This document shows positions 46,190 to 55,376 of a DNA stretch of 64,000 nt, piece by piece (the first letter of the stretch is position 1; each line of letters opens with the position of its first letter). The notes beneath the pieces are model-generated. The model saw only the letters and a list, made by a program, of their open reading frames with translations, made no database searches and had not been told where the DNA came from. The DNA comes from Prevotella sp. (GTDB lineage Bacteria > Bacteroidota > Bacteroidia > Bacteroidales > Bacteroidaceae): the NCBI GenBank assembly GCA_024697645.1, contig JAILFH010000089.1, forward strand, positions 25,320 to 89,319, written 5' to 3'. The position numbers and the translations under genes were made by a program.

Positions 46190-46681
46190 TTATCTTGTTA
46201 CGGCGATACGGCCGCTACGTGTGAACTGAAGCAGGCAGCCCATCGACTTCATCGCCTCAAACAGACTGACAATATCACCCGTCAGTCCCGCAAGAAGCAC
46301 TGTGCTGTAAGTAGGATTCACCTCCATCATGCGAGCATCGTGACGACGAATCGTACGCGAAACTTCTGGATTCTCCAGCAGCACTGGGGTTGAAATCTTG
46401 AACAATGCAACCTCGTGGTAGAACACCTGTTCGTCGGTGTAGTAGTTGGCCTTTACAATGTCGATTTTCTTCTCAATCTGGCGCGTAATGATTTGCATCT
46501 GTTCCTCATCGCTCCAAGCAGTAATGGTGTATTTGTGAATGCCCTCAGTGCTTGATGCAGACACGTTGAGGCTCTCGATATTCACCTGTCGGCGAGTGAA
46601 AACCGCAGTAATCTGATTCAGCAGACCAGCAATATTCTCTGAATACACCAGCATTGTATATAGTTTTTTCTCGTTGTCCAT
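46190..46681 (-). CDS. ilvN: Acetolactate synthase small (regulatory) subunit
   Basis: 163 residues. N-terminal ACT domain (YTMLVYSENIAGLLNQITAV, VNIESLNVSAS) for valine feedback, and a C-terminal domain (STVLLAGLTGDIVSLFEAM) that activates the large subunit. It begins 6 bp after ilvB, consistent with a coupled complex. Confidence 0.94.
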   Translation of the reverse strand: MDNEKKLYTMLVYSENIAGLLNQITAVFTRRQVNIESLNVSASSTEGIHKYTITAWSDEEQMQIITRQIEKKIDIVKANYYTDEQVFYHEVALFKISTPVLLENPEVSRTIRRHDARMMEVNPTYSTVLLAGLTGDIVSLFEAMKSMGCLLQFTRSGRIAVTR

Positions 46682-46687
46682 ACCTCT

Positions 46688-48397
46688 TTAGATGCTAAGT
46701 TTCATTTCGTCGACGCGCTTTCCGGGTGACGTCATCGGCAATACGTTGTCCTCTTCTCTCACTGCACACTCCAGCAGATAGGGTCCTGGGGTTGTGAGCA
46801 TTTCTTCGACATACGAGCGCAGTTCGTCGCGGTTGATGGCGAGACCATAGCCAATGCCGTAACCTCTGGCAATATCCATGTATCTCGGATTCATCATGTG
46901 TGTGAATGAACGGCGACCCTCCCAGAACATATCCTGCCACTGGCGCACATTGCCCAAGTAGTTGTTGTTGAGCAGAATCATCTTCACCGGAAGTTTCTGT
47001 TCCATGATGGTGCCGAGTTCCTGAATGCTCATCTGGAAACCACCGTCGCCCATGAAGACTACAACCGTGCGGTCGGGAGCGCCAAACGAGGCTCCTGCGG
47101 CTGCGGGAAGTCCGAATCCCATGGTGCCCAGACCACCACTCGTCACGATGGAGCGACGCTTCGGGAACTGGAAATAGCGGCAGCCAAACAACTGATTCTG
47201 ACCCACATCGGTCACGAGAATCGCATCACCCTTGGTGGCTTCAGCAACAGCGTTGACCACTTCGCCCATGAGCAAAGGTCCTCCTGCTGGATGAATTGCA
47301 GGCAGTACAACCTTCTCTCTCTCACGCTGGCGAAGGGGCTCGAAACTATCTATCCATTCCTTGTGATCAGCCTTATCGATGAGTGCAGTCAGTGCAGGCA
47401 GTGACTCCTTGCAGTCGGCAACGATAGCCACATCAGTCTTCACATTCTTATCGATTTCAGCAAAGTCGATGTCGAGATGAATCACCTTTGCCTGAGGCGC
47501 ATAGCCCGAGGGATGACCCGTCACACGATCGCTGAAGCGCATGCCAATGGCAATGATGAGGTCGCACTCTTGCGTCTTCATATTGGTCGCATAACTTCCG
47601 TGCATTCCCAACATGCCCATATTCAGCGGATGATCGCTGGGCAAAGCAGAAAGACCGAGCATCGTGCGACCAGCAGGAATATTGGCTTTCTCGAGGAAAG
47701 TCTGCAGTTCGTCTTGGGCATTTCCCAGTTCTACGCCCTGACCCACCAATGCGAGCGGGCGTTTGGAACTATTGATGAGTTTGGCCGCTTCTTCAACAGC
47801 CGTCTGGTCTAGTTTAGGATAGGGAATATATCCCGCCACCTTATCGACTTTGGCAGGATTCCATTTGCATAACCCAACTTGTGCATTCTTCGGGAAGTCG
47901 AGAACGACTGGACCCGGGCGACCTGTTCTTGCAATGAAGAAGGCGCGGCTCACAGCCCAGGCAACATCCTCGGCTGAACGTATCTGATAACTCCATTTCG
48001 AGATAGGCTGCGAAACGCCCACTAAGTCGACTTCCTGAAAGGCATCTGTACCCAGTGCCGAAATAGAGACTTGTCCGGCAATGACGACAACAGGCGTAGA
48101 GTCCATCATTGCATCAGCCACGCCGGTAATGGTGTTTGTAGCACCAGGACCACTTGTGACGATGCTCACACCTACATTCCCACTCACGCGTGCATAGCCT
48201 TCGGCGGCATGAACCGCTCCTTGCTCATGACGCACCAGAACGTGCTTGAACACAGCATTTCCTGGGCGAGTGTAGCGATAGAGTGCATCATAGACAGGCA
48301 TGATAGCGCCTCCGGGATAGCCGAAGATGGTCTTCACCTGTTCGGCCTGCAAAGCGCGCATCAATGCTTCTGCACCTGTAATCATTCCATTATCCAT
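46688..48397 (-). CDS. ilvB: Acetolactate synthase large (catalytic) subunit
   Basis: 569 residues, ThDP-dependent. The activating Glu lies in LVRHEQGAVHAAEGYAR, and the ThDP/Mg motif is MGDGGFQMSIQELGTIMEQ...LLNNN. FAD-binding middle domain with GMLGMHGSYATNM. Makes acetolactate or acetohydroxybutyrate for branched-chain amino acids. It lies between ilvD (88 bp gap) and ilvN (6 bp gap). Confidence 0.96.
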   Translation of the reverse strand: MDNGMITGAEALMRALQAEQVKTIFGYPGGAIMPVYDALYRYTRPGNAVFKHVLVRHEQGAVHAAEGYARVSGNVGVSIVTSGPGATNTITGVADAMMDSTPVVVIAGQVSISALGTDAFQEVDLVGVSQPISKWSYQIRSAEDVAWAVSRAFFIARTGRPGPVVLDFPKNAQVGLCKWNPAKVDKVAGYIPYPKLDQTAVEEAAKLINSSKRPLALVGQGVELGNAQDELQTFLEKANIPAGRTMLGLSALPSDHPLNMGMLGMHGSYATNMKTQECDLIIAIGMRFSDRVTGHPSGYAPQAKVIHLDIDFAEIDKNVKTDVAIVADCKESLPALTALIDKADHKEWIDSFEPLRQREREKVVLPAIHPAGGPLLMGEVVNAVAEATKGDAILVTDVGQNQLFGCRYFQFPKRRSIVTSGGLGTMGFGLPAAAGASFGAPDRTVVVFMGDGGFQMSIQELGTIMEQKLPVKMILLNNNYLGNVRQWQDMFWEGRRSFTHMMNPRYMDIARGYGIGYGLAINRDELRSYVEEMLTTPGPYLLECAVREEDNVLPMTSPGKRVDEMKLSI

Positions 48398-48485
48398 ATA
48401 TAAACAATCCTTTCTGTTTTCTTTTGTTCAATATCGATGTGTTTCGGTCGGTGTCTCAAGGGGCAACGGCCTGTGACCACATCGG

Positions 48486-50303
48486 TTAGTCAATAATTCT
48501 CACGCCACCCTTGTCGGCACTCGATACGCTCTGAGCGTAGGCACGAAGGGCCTTCGAAACCTCACGCTGGCGCTGTAGTGGGCGCTGCTCGCGGGCATTC
48601 AACTCATCGTCGTCGACAAGTACTCGAATCGTACGGCTGGGAATATCAATCTCGATGATGTCGCCATCCTGTATTTTGCCAATGGCGCCACCCGAAGCGG
48701 CTTCGGGCGAGATGTGTCCGATGCTGAGTCCACTCGTACCGCCTGAGAATCGGCCATCGGTAATCAGTGCGCACTCCTTGCCGAGATGACGGCTCTTGAT
48801 GTAGGAAGTGGGATAGAGCATCTCCTGCATTCCTGGGCCGCCCTTGGGTCCTTCGTGGGTAATTACGACGCAGTCGCCAGCCTTCACCTTACCACCGAGG
48901 ATTCCCTCGCAGGCGTCTTCCTGAGAGTCGAAAACGACAGCAGGACCACTGAAGTGCCAGAGCGATTCGTCGACACCAGCCGTCTTCACGACACAACCAT
49001 CCTTCGCGATGTTGCCGAAGAGAACAGCCAGACCGCCGTCCTTGGTGTAAGCATGCTCAAGGTCGCGGATGCAACCCTCGCTGCGGTCAGTATCCAGCGA
49101 CTCGTAATATTCGCTCTGCGAGCCCATCTTCGTTGAGAAATGGTTGCCTGAGGCGCTCAGATAGATGCGACGAGGGTCTTCCTTGTCGTTGCCCTGAATC
49201 GAGAGGGCAGGAGTGAGACTATATTTTGCCAAAGCCTCTTCGACAGTTGTTCCGTCGACGCGATGACAGTTCTTATCGAGGAGTCCGCCTTTGCAGAGTT
49301 CATTCATGATGCCCAGAATGCCACCTGCGCGGTTGCAGTCCTGAACGGCGTATTTAGCAGTGTTTGGTGCGAGTTTGCACAGACAGGGAACACGACGCGA
49401 AAGAGCGTCGATATCCTGCATGGTGAAGTTGACTTCGGCTTCCTGAGCAACTGCCAGCAGATGGAGCACCGTATTGGTCGAACCGCCCATCGCAATGTCA
49501 ACAGTCATAGCATTGAGGAAAGCCTCACGAGTGGCTATCGAACGAGGCAGTACGCTCTCGTCGCCATACTCGTAGTAGGCATAGGCGTTCTTCACCACCT
49601 GACGGGCGGCTTCTCGGAAGAGTTCCAAGCGATTGGTGTGGGTTGCAAGAACGGTACCGTTACCGGGCAACGAAAGACCAATGGCTTCGGTCAGAGAGTT
49701 CATGCTGTTGGCAGTGAACATTCCCGAGCAACTGCCACAACCGGGGCAAGCGCATTGCTCAACTTCAGCCAGATCCTTGTCGCTGACGCTATCGTCGGCG
49801 CCCATGACCATTGCCGAAATCAAGTCAACATTCTGTCCGCGCCAGCGACCAACCTCCATCGGACCGCCTGAGCAGAACACCGTGGGGATGTTCAGACGCA
49901 TAGCAGCCATCAGCATACCTGGGGTCACCTTGTCGCAGTTGGAAATGCAAATCATTGCGTCAGCCTTATGGGCTTCAACCATATATTCAACGGAGTCGGC
50001 AATCACGTCGCGAGAAGGCAGCGAGTAGAGCATTCCGGAGTGTCCCATGGCGATACCATCGTCGACGGCAATCGTATTGAATTCGGCTGCATAACAGCCC
50101 ATGCGTTCAATTTCTTCACGAACAATCTGACCCACTTCGTGCAAATGAGTATGACCAGGAACAAACTGAGTGAACGAATTCACGATAGCAATAATGGGCT
50201 TTCCCATCTGCTCTCGTTTCATACCCGTTGCTACCCAGAGTGCGCGTGCTCCAGCCATACGACGACCCTCCGTCGTCACTGAACTTCTCAATTTATGTAT
50301 CAT
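48486..50303 (-). CDS. ilvD: Dihydroxy-acid dehydratase
   Basis: 605 residues. Iron-sulfur dehydratase of valine/isoleucine synthesis. Cluster cysteines are in [11 protein letters not shown] and [17 protein letters not shown]; the C-terminal part has [13 protein letters not shown] and [21 protein letters not shown]. First gene of the ilv operon, with its own -7 box 41 bp upstream. Confidence 0.96.
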   Translation of the reverse strand: MIHKLRSSVTTEGRRMAGARALWVATGMKREQMGKPIIAIVNSFTQFVPGHTHLHEVGQIVREEIERMGCYAAEFNTIAVDDGIAMGHSGMLYSLPSRDVIADSVEYMVEAHKADAMICISNCDKVTPGMLMAAMRLNIPTVFCSGGPMEVGRWRGQNVDLISAMVMGADDSVSDKDLAEVEQCACPGCGSCSGMFTANSMNSLTEAIGLSLPGNGTVLATHTNRLELFREAARQVVKNAYAYYEYGDESVLPRSIATREAFLNAMTVDIAMGGSTNTVLHLLAVAQEAEVNFTMQDIDALSRRVPCLCKLAPNTAKYAVQDCNRAGGILGIMNELCKGGLLDKNCHRVDGTTVEEALAKYSLTPALSIQGNDKEDPRRIYLSASGNHFSTKMGSQSEYYESLDTDRSEGCIRDLEHAYTKDGGLAVLFGNIAKDGCVVKTAGVDESLWHFSGPAVVFDSQEDACEGILGGKVKAGDCVVITHEGPKGGPGMQEMLYPTSYIKSRHLGKECALITDGRFSGGTSGLSIGHISPEAASGGAIGKIQDGDIIEIDIPSRTIRVLVDDDELNAREQRPLQRQREVSKALRAYAQSVSSADKGGVRIID

Positions 50304-50343
50304 ATTGATTGTTTTTTATCCCGAAAAATTTTAAACATGGGTG

Positions 50344-50351
50344 CAAAGTTA
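50344..50351 (-). promoter_or_regulatory. Promoter -7 box of the ilv operon
   Basis: The minus strand reads TAACTTTG, matching TAnnTTTG, with TTG about 20 bp upstream. The leader is only about 35 nt, so no leader-peptide attenuator precedes ilvD. Confidence 0.6.
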
Positions 50352-50561
50352 CTCAAGTTTTATGAATTACGCAACAATTTCGAAGATTTATTTTCAAAAT
50401 TATTGCAATTTATAATCAAAAAAGTTCATTTTGTAACGAATTATTCAAAAACAAACGGGGAATGTTGTGAATGAATCTAAATTTACAGTGTTGGAATCTT
50501 TGTTTTTTGTTCTATTTGAGACGTCCGCAAGCCTCGCGCGTACATAATATAATATATATTT

Positions 50562-50732
50562 TGTTGGCAGAGATCTTGCTGCTATCTTGAATTCTGCGAA
50601 CAGAGCAATACTCGTTATTTATTCTTCTGTATGTAGAGAAAACCTAACTATTTCTTTTCTGTTTACAGAGAATTCCTTCGTATTCACATTCTGCAAGCAG
50701 AGACTTCGTTGTTCTCTATGCGGAGATTACTT
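50562..50732. repeat. Degenerate repeats of about 32 bp with CTGnnnnCAGAG cores
   Basis: Cores such as CTGCGAACAGAG, CTGTTTACAGAG and CTGCAAGCAGAG recur every 29-34 bp at about 50593, 50627, 50659 and 50690, with weaker copies at both ends. Each core is a small CTG/CAG inverted repeat. The ilvD-secG spacer holds no supported gene; a 95-aa ORF here is a chance reading. Confidence 0.65.
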
Positions 50733-50838
50733 AGTCTTAAGTTACGTTTTTGGTTGATTATGACCTCGGAATTGGCATTTGCATGCGGAAGTTTCCGAAA
50801 GACATCAAGAACTTTGCTTACGACCATCAACTTCCTCA

Positions 50839-50930
50839 CAATTGGATTGATGGAGTCCTCGACAACTGGATTGATGGAGTCCTCGCAACAGGATAGGTGG
50901 AGTCCTCGACAACTGGATTGATGGAGGCTG
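50839..50930. repeat. Four 23-24 bp tandem repeats after secG
   Basis: Units at 50839, 50863, 50886 and 50910 carry CAACTGGATTGATGGAGTCC or close variants. They lie just beyond the secG terminator. Confidence 0.9.
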
Positions 50931-50934
50931 CAAA

Positions 50935-50978
50935 GAAAAAGGAAACGGGATTTGTCCGTTACTCCAAACAAATCCCGT
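50935..50978 (-). terminator. Terminator of the secG operon
   Basis: ACGGGATTTGT pairs perfectly with ACAAATCCCGT (11 bp); on the minus strand TTCCTTTTTC follows. It lies 31 bp after secG. Confidence 0.88.
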
Positions 50979-51008
50979 ATCTTGTTAAGAAATCAATTCT
51001 CAGATGAG

Positions 51009-51455
51009 TTATTTCTTTGCGGGAGCAGCTTCCTTGGCAGCAGCAGGAGCAGCAGCGGGTGCAGCATCCTTAGCGGCGGCAGGAGCAGCCTCTTTAGCGG
51101 CAGCGGGTGCAGCGGCTTCACCAGCCTGAGGAGCTGCCTGCTGGCCAGCACCGAATCCCTGAGTGTTAGTCGGGTTGGTGGTCTGAGTCTCTGTAGCAAC
51201 GTTCTCCAGAACGCTCTGCTCTGTTGAAGCAGTAGGAGCGACATAAGCGCAAACAACGCTGAAGATAACCATAGCAGCGGCGAGGCTCCATGTTGCTTTC
51301 TCGATGACGTCTGTAGTCTTGCGGACGCCCATAATCTGGTTAGAGGAAGAGAAGTTTGAAGCCAAACCACCTCCCTTAGACTCCTGGATGAGCACGATGC
51401 CAATCATGAGCAGTGCTGCCAGTACGATGAGAATTACGAATAATGTGTAAATCAT
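51009..51455 (-). CDS. secG: Preprotein translocase subunit SecG with Ala-rich tail
   Basis: 148 residues. Two membrane segments (LFVILIVLAALLMIGIVLIQ and AAMVIFSVVCAYVA) around the conserved ESKGGGLASNF loop identify SecG of the SecYEG channel. E. coli SecG has about 110 residues; here a tail of about 60 Ala/Pro/Lys residues follows, built of 8-residue units (AAPAAAKE, AAPAAAKD), that is 24-bp repeats. Last gene of the regulator-lptE-TPR-secG operon. Confidence 0.92.
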   Translation of the reverse strand: MIYTLFVILIVLAALLMIGIVLIQESKGGGLASNFSSSNQIMGVRKTTDVIEKATWSLAAAMVIFSVVCAYVAPTASTEQSVLENVATETQTTNPTNTQGFGAGQQAAPQAGEAAAPAAAKEAAPAAAKDAAPAAAPAAAKEAAPAKK

Positions 51456-51490
51456 TTTTTTGTTTTGTTTGTTTATTTATTATTTATGTT

Positions 51491-52267
51491 CTAATTTGTC
51501 TTGCTATTGAGTATCAATTTTTCTAAAAATCGAATTTGGTCTGCAAAGTAAGCATTTTTTTTTGGATAATTCAAATTTAAACGCTGAATAATTTCTAAAG
51601 CCTTCGAATATCTGCCCTGTTTGATGTAAATTTTGGCCAAAGTCTCGGTGAAATAGCCTTCGTCGGCATCATTTTCGTCGTCTTTTGCCTCATTTTCAGT
51701 TTCGGGTGTGAATTCGGGATTCTCGTTGAGATGAATTTTCCCTCCTTCGTTGTCGATGAAGTTGTCGATGAGACTCTGTCCCTTCATCTCGGGAGCCGTC
51801 GTTTCGACTTCAGCATCGGGCAGTTCGTTCTCAGTTTCAAGCAGATAGGCCACATAGTCGACCGTAGCGTCAGCAGGAGTGGGCTTCCTCCTCATGGTGG
51901 CGTTCTCGCCTTCTTCGTCCTGCGGAATGGAATCGAGGAAGTTGTCGATCAGTGCAATCATCCTGCTTCCCTTCTCCGGTTTGTCGGCTTCGGCATTCTC
52001 TTTCTTTGCGCTGGGCTCCTGACTCTTGGTCTTCAACTGATAGTGGGCAGCCTCTACGAGATTGAAGAGTTTCTTCCTGTCGGTGATGTAGATAGAAGCC
52101 CTGCGGAGTTCCTCGTCGAACGTCGGATCGTGGAGCAGATAGAGATTCTGCAGCAGGAGCAGTCGCGCCGTCTGGTAGTAAGGATGCAGTGCCAGCAGAC
52201 CACGGAGATCGTAGAGGGTCTCCTTGTCCATGAGTCTGGGCTGCTTGATGAGTTCGTAAACTTCCAT
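51491..52267 (-). CDS. TPR-like protein of unknown function
   Basis: 258 residues, no signal peptide. The N-terminal part is helical (LYDLRGLLALHPYYQTARLLLLQNL), the middle is acidic and probably disordered (ENEAKDDENDADEG), and the C-terminus has a single TPR-like pair (TLAKIYIKQGRYSKALEIIQRLNLNYPKKNAYF). Such proteins occur in Bacteroidales between lptE and secG. A helper of envelope assembly is possible but only by context. Confidence 0.7.
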   Translation of the reverse strand: MEVYELIKQPRLMDKETLYDLRGLLALHPYYQTARLLLLQNLYLLHDPTFDEELRRASIYITDRKKLFNLVEAAHYQLKTKSQEPSAKKENAEADKPEKGSRMIALIDNFLDSIPQDEEGENATMRRKPTPADATVDYVAYLLETENELPDAEVETTAPEMKGQSLIDNFIDNEGGKIHLNENPEFTPETENEAKDDENDADEGYFTETLAKIYIKQGRYSKALEIIQRLNLNYPKKNAYFADQIRFLEKLILNSKTN

Positions 52268-52296
52268 ATCTCTTACTGCTTGATGCGTTCTATTTG

Positions 52297-52383
52297 CTTG
52301 CCAGTTGCCGACAGTTTGATTTCCAGTTGCCGACTATTTACTTACTTGTTGCCGACAGTTGATTACCAGTTGGCGACAGTCGC
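52297..52383 (-). repeat. lptE 3' end repeated downstream
   Basis: On the minus strand the last lptE codons (ACTGTCGCCAACTGG then stop) are followed by three further copies of ACTGTCGGCAAC or AGTCGGCAACTGG, 20-24 bp apart, in the gap before the TPR gene. Confidence 0.85.
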
Positions 52384-52890
52384 GTTGAATATCTGGTCGG
52401 TAAGTTCCTTGACCATCTGAGTGACAAGTTCTTCCTGAACAGAGTTGAGCGACTGGGTAGACTCGTAGGTCGACGTTGCCGTGAAGGAACGCTCGAAGTC
52501 CTGCGTGTGGTCGACGTTATTGGTGAAGCGAACGTTCACCGTAATCGACAGTTCCACCTGAGCAGAGTAGCCTTCGCTCGACACCGATTTATTACGCTGT
52601 TGATATTGCGTGATCTCGCCCTCAATCTTCAGGTCGCCATTGCGTTTCACCTGAGTGAGTTTCGTGTGATCAGCAAACTGGTCTTTCAGTTGGTTGTTGA
52701 ACATGGGCCCCATCGGTCCCCACACGTAACTTGCGCGGATGGGGAAGTCGACAATCTGGATGGTCTTCATCTTCGAATAGTCGATGCTGGCTCCGTTGAA
52801 CTTATAGCCTTCGAAGGCGCACGACGTGAGCAGAAAACTCAATATCGCAACCCAAAAAGTGCCAAGTGTTCTATTTATTGTCCAATCCAT
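52363..52890 (-). CDS. lptE: LptE-family LPS assembly lipoprotein
   Basis: 175 residues with a lipobox (LLTSCAF). The body follows the Bacteroidetes LptE family (GYKFNGASIDYSKMKTIQIVDFPIRA, FNNQLKDQFADHTKLTQV, GDLKIEGEITQY). LptE plugs the LptD barrel that inserts LPS in the outer membrane. Its start overlaps the upstream regulator gene by 20 bp, so the two are coupled. Confidence 0.85.
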   Translation of the reverse strand: MDWTINRTLGTFWVAILSFLLTSCAFEGYKFNGASIDYSKMKTIQIVDFPIRASYVWGPMGPMFNNQLKDQFADHTKLTQVKRNGDLKIEGEITQYQQRNKSVSSEGYSAQVELSITVNVRFTNNVDHTQDFERSFTATSTYESTQSLNSVQEELVTQMVKELTDQIFNATVANW

Positions 52891-54112
52891 ACTGTTTCAG
52901 TCGTCTATAGAGTGTTCTGTCGCTGATGCCCAGTTCCTGAGCGGCGCGCTTGCGGTTGCCACCGTTGCGTTCCAGCGCTTTCTCAAGCATCTGCTTGCTC
53001 ATCTGATTCAGGTTGAGACTCTCCTGATCTTTGATTTCCTCAGCATCAGCATCCTCGACAGGTGCAGGGCGCTCAGACTCGGAGTTGTGAACGGCTGTGG
53101 GCAGTGCTGATGCTTCCGGTTCGAAAGCAGCCACACCACCAAAGGCACTGGCGCCTCCCAGTCCTCTCACCTCGTCGAGTTGTTTGCGCAGGCTGGTCAT
53201 CTCGCGACGCAGGTCACTGACGTTGCCGTGAAGTTCCTGCAGTATCTTGTAGAGCATCTCGCGCTCATTCTCGTAGGAGTGAGATCCAGCGGGCGTGATG
53301 GGCACGAGTTGAGTGCTCTCGGGGTCTTGGGGAATGAACTGGCTGAGTGTCTCAGCATCGATTTCCCTCTTCTCGCTGAGCACCGACATCTGCTCGGTGA
53401 TGTTCTTCAGTTGTCGCACGTTTCCCGGCCACTTATAGCGTAGCATGAGTTGCTGGGCTTCCTCACTGAGCGTGATGCGGGGGAATTTGTGCTTCTCGGC
53501 CATCTGCATCGCGAAGAGACGGAACAGTTGCAGAATGTCGTTTCCTCGCTCGCGCAGAGGCGGCATCTGGATTGACACCTGCAGCAGTCTGTAGTAGAGA
53601 TCCTCGCGGAAGCGACCTTCGCTGATGGCCTTGCGGAAGTTGATGTTGGTTGCTGCAACAATGCGCACGTCGGTCTTTCTGACCTGAGTGCCTCCGACTC
53701 GGATGTACTCTCCGTTTTCAAGTACACGCAAAAGTCGTGCCTGAGTGGCAAGCGGAAGTTCACCGACTTCGTCGAGGAAGATGGTTCCCTTGTTGGCTGC
53801 ACCGAAATAGCCTTCGCTTTCGCCGACCGATCCCGTGTAGGCACCCTTCTCGTGTCCGAAGAGTTCGGAGTCGATGGTTCCTTCGGGAATAGCGCCGCAG
53901 TTGATGGCGAAATAGCGTTCCTTGCGTCGCGGCGATCTGTCGTGAATGATGCGTGGGAGAATCTCCTTACCCACACCGCTTTCGCCGACGATAAGCACGC
54001 TGAGATCAGTGGATGCTACCTTCAGGGCAATATCCACAGCACGGTTCAAAGCATCGCAGTTTCCCACGATGTTATACCTTTTTTTGACCTCTTGCAATTC
54101 AGTCGTATTCAT
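52871..54112 (-). CDS. Sigma-54-type AAA+ transcription activator without a receiver domain
   Basis: 413 residues from the ATG at 54112. AAA+ domain: Walker A GESGVGKE, the sigma-54 loop GAYTGS (usual GAFTGA), Walker B GTIFLDEVGELP, and R-finger region RFREDLYYRL. The C-terminal Fis-type helix-turn-helix (NRKRAAQELGISDRTLYRRLKQYGL) binds DNA. There is no sensory domain, only about 25 residues before the AAA+ core, so control must come from abundance or partners. The track starts at 54154, but the promoter lies within that extension. Translationally coupled to lptE. Confidence 0.88.
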   Translation of the reverse strand: MNTTELQEVKKRYNIVGNCDALNRAVDIALKVASTDLSVLIVGESGVGKEILPRIIHDRSPRRKERYFAINCGAIPEGTIDSELFGHEKGAYTGSVGESEGYFGAANKGTIFLDEVGELPLATQARLLRVLENGEYIRVGGTQVRKTDVRIVAATNINFRKAISEGRFREDLYYRLLQVSIQMPPLRERGNDILQLFRLFAMQMAEKHKFPRITLSEEAQQLMLRYKWPGNVRQLKNITEQMSVLSEKREIDAETLSQFIPQDPESTQLVPITPAGSHSYENEREMLYKILQELHGNVSDLRREMTSLRKQLDEVRGLGGASAFGGVAAFEPEASALPTAVHNSESERPAPVEDADAEEIKDQESLNLNQMSKQMLEKALERNGGNRKRAAQELGISDRTLYRRLKQYGLDNK

Positions 54113-54121
54113 TTGGGGTGA

Positions 54122-54129
54122 CAAAATTA
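54122..54129 (-). promoter_or_regulatory. Promoter -7 box of the activator-lptE-secG operon
   Basis: The minus strand reads TAATTTTG, an exact TAnnTTTG match, only about 10 bp upstream of the ATG at 54112; the leader is therefore a few bases long and the 54154 start is excluded. Confidence 0.6.
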
Positions 54130-54167
54130 CACAATTTATTCGAGATATCTGCAATTTTGGCAGAAAA

Positions 54168-55349
54168 TTAACTGATTTTATGCTCGATAGCCTCTTTCAG
54201 GCGCGAAAGTGCCTCTTGAAGCAGACTTCTCTGCGTTCCAACGTTCAGTCGCATGAATCCCTCGCCACCAGGTCCGAACATAGCGCCGTCGTTGAGTGCC
54301 AGACGGGCTTTGTTGACGAAGAGATCGACCAGTTCGTCGTGGCTGAGACCAAGTTCCCTACAGTCGAGCCAGACGAGGAACGAAGCCTGTGGGCGCAGGG
54401 GTTTCAGTTGTGGAATCTTTTCGTGACAGAATGTCTCGACAAAGCGAATATTCTCTTCCACATAGGCAAGCATCTGTTGGCGCCATTCCTCACCCTGACT
54501 GAAGGCTGCCATCGTCGCGATGGGCGAGAAGATGGTCGGAGCGTCCATCTCGTTGGCCTCGAGCCATTTGAAGAACTTCTCGCGCAGTTCGTCGTTGGGT
54601 ACGATGGCGTAACTTGAGACGATACCCGCAATGTTGAACGTCTTCGACGGAGCACCGAAGGTGATACTGCAGGCAGCAGCCTCTTCGCTGACCGATGCGA
54701 ATGGAATGTGGCGATGGCCGAAGAGAGCCATATCGCAGTGGATTTCGTCGCTGATGACGATGATGCCGCGCGAATGGCAGAAGTGGGCAAGTTGCTGCAG
54801 CACCTCACGTGGCCAGACGATTCCTGCAGGGTTGTGAGGATTGCTCAGGATGAGCAGACGACAACTCTCGTCGCAGACTTCAGCCAGAAGGTCGAAGTCA
54901 ATCTCGTAGGTATTGCCCACGGGTCGCAGCGGACAGTTGACGACCTTTCGCCCATTGCCCTCAGGAACGAGGCGGAACGGATGATAGACCGGCGGCATGA
55001 TCACGACGCTGTCTCCAGGCTTCGTGAACACGTTAATCACCATACCGATGCCCTTTACAATGCCCGGAATGAACGCATACCATTCCTCCCGCGTCTCCCA
55101 CTGATGATGGTCGGTAATCCACTTCTGAACCGTAGGCCAGAGTTCGGGTGGGGTGATGGTGTAGCCGAAGAGCGAGTGGTCGAGTCGCTTCCGGAGCGCA
55201 TCGGTGATGAACTGCGGTGTTTCGAAGTCCATATCGGCCACCCAGAGAGGCAGCAGGTCGTTTCGTCCGTAGATTTTCTCGAGCACACAGTGTTTGTAGT
55301 CGCCCGATCCGGTTCGGTCAACGGGTTTGTCGAAATTGTAAGTTGGCAT
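54168..55349 (-). CDS. PatB/MalY-type PLP-dependent C-S lyase
   Basis: 393 residues, fold type I aminotransferase family. Motifs: PLWVADMDFETP (MalY/PatB signature), NPHNPAGIVWPREVL, ISDEIHCDMALFG and the PLP lysine in FGAPSKTFNIAG. This subgroup cleaves cystathionine or cysteine conjugates; some members also act as regulators. It is the third gene of pdxA-flippase-C-S lyase (27 bp spacer), linking PLP synthesis and a PLP enzyme. Confidence 0.87.
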   Translation of the reverse strand: MPTYNFDKPVDRTGSGDYKHCVLEKIYGRNDLLPLWVADMDFETPQFITDALRKRLDHSLFGYTITPPELWPTVQKWITDHHQWETREEWYAFIPGIVKGIGMVINVFTKPGDSVVIMPPVYHPFRLVPEGNGRKVVNCPLRPVGNTYEIDFDLLAEVCDESCRLLILSNPHNPAGIVWPREVLQQLAHFCHSRGIIVISDEIHCDMALFGHRHIPFASVSEEAAACSITFGAPSKTFNIAGIVSSYAIVPNDELREKFFKWLEANEMDAPTIFSPIATMAAFSQGEEWRQQMLAYVEENIRFVETFCHEKIPQLKPLRPQASFLVWLDCRELGLSHDELVDLFVNKARLALNDGAMFGPGGEGFMRLNVGTQRSLLQEALSRLKEAIEHKIS

Positions 55350-55376
55350 TGTCTGGTGTGTGGATAATATAAGTTT

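Noticed and set aside
50684-50971. Minus-strand ORF of 95 aa after secG
   Set aside because: It runs through the secG terminator and the 23-24 bp repeats; its repeated protein text is a readout of the repeat.
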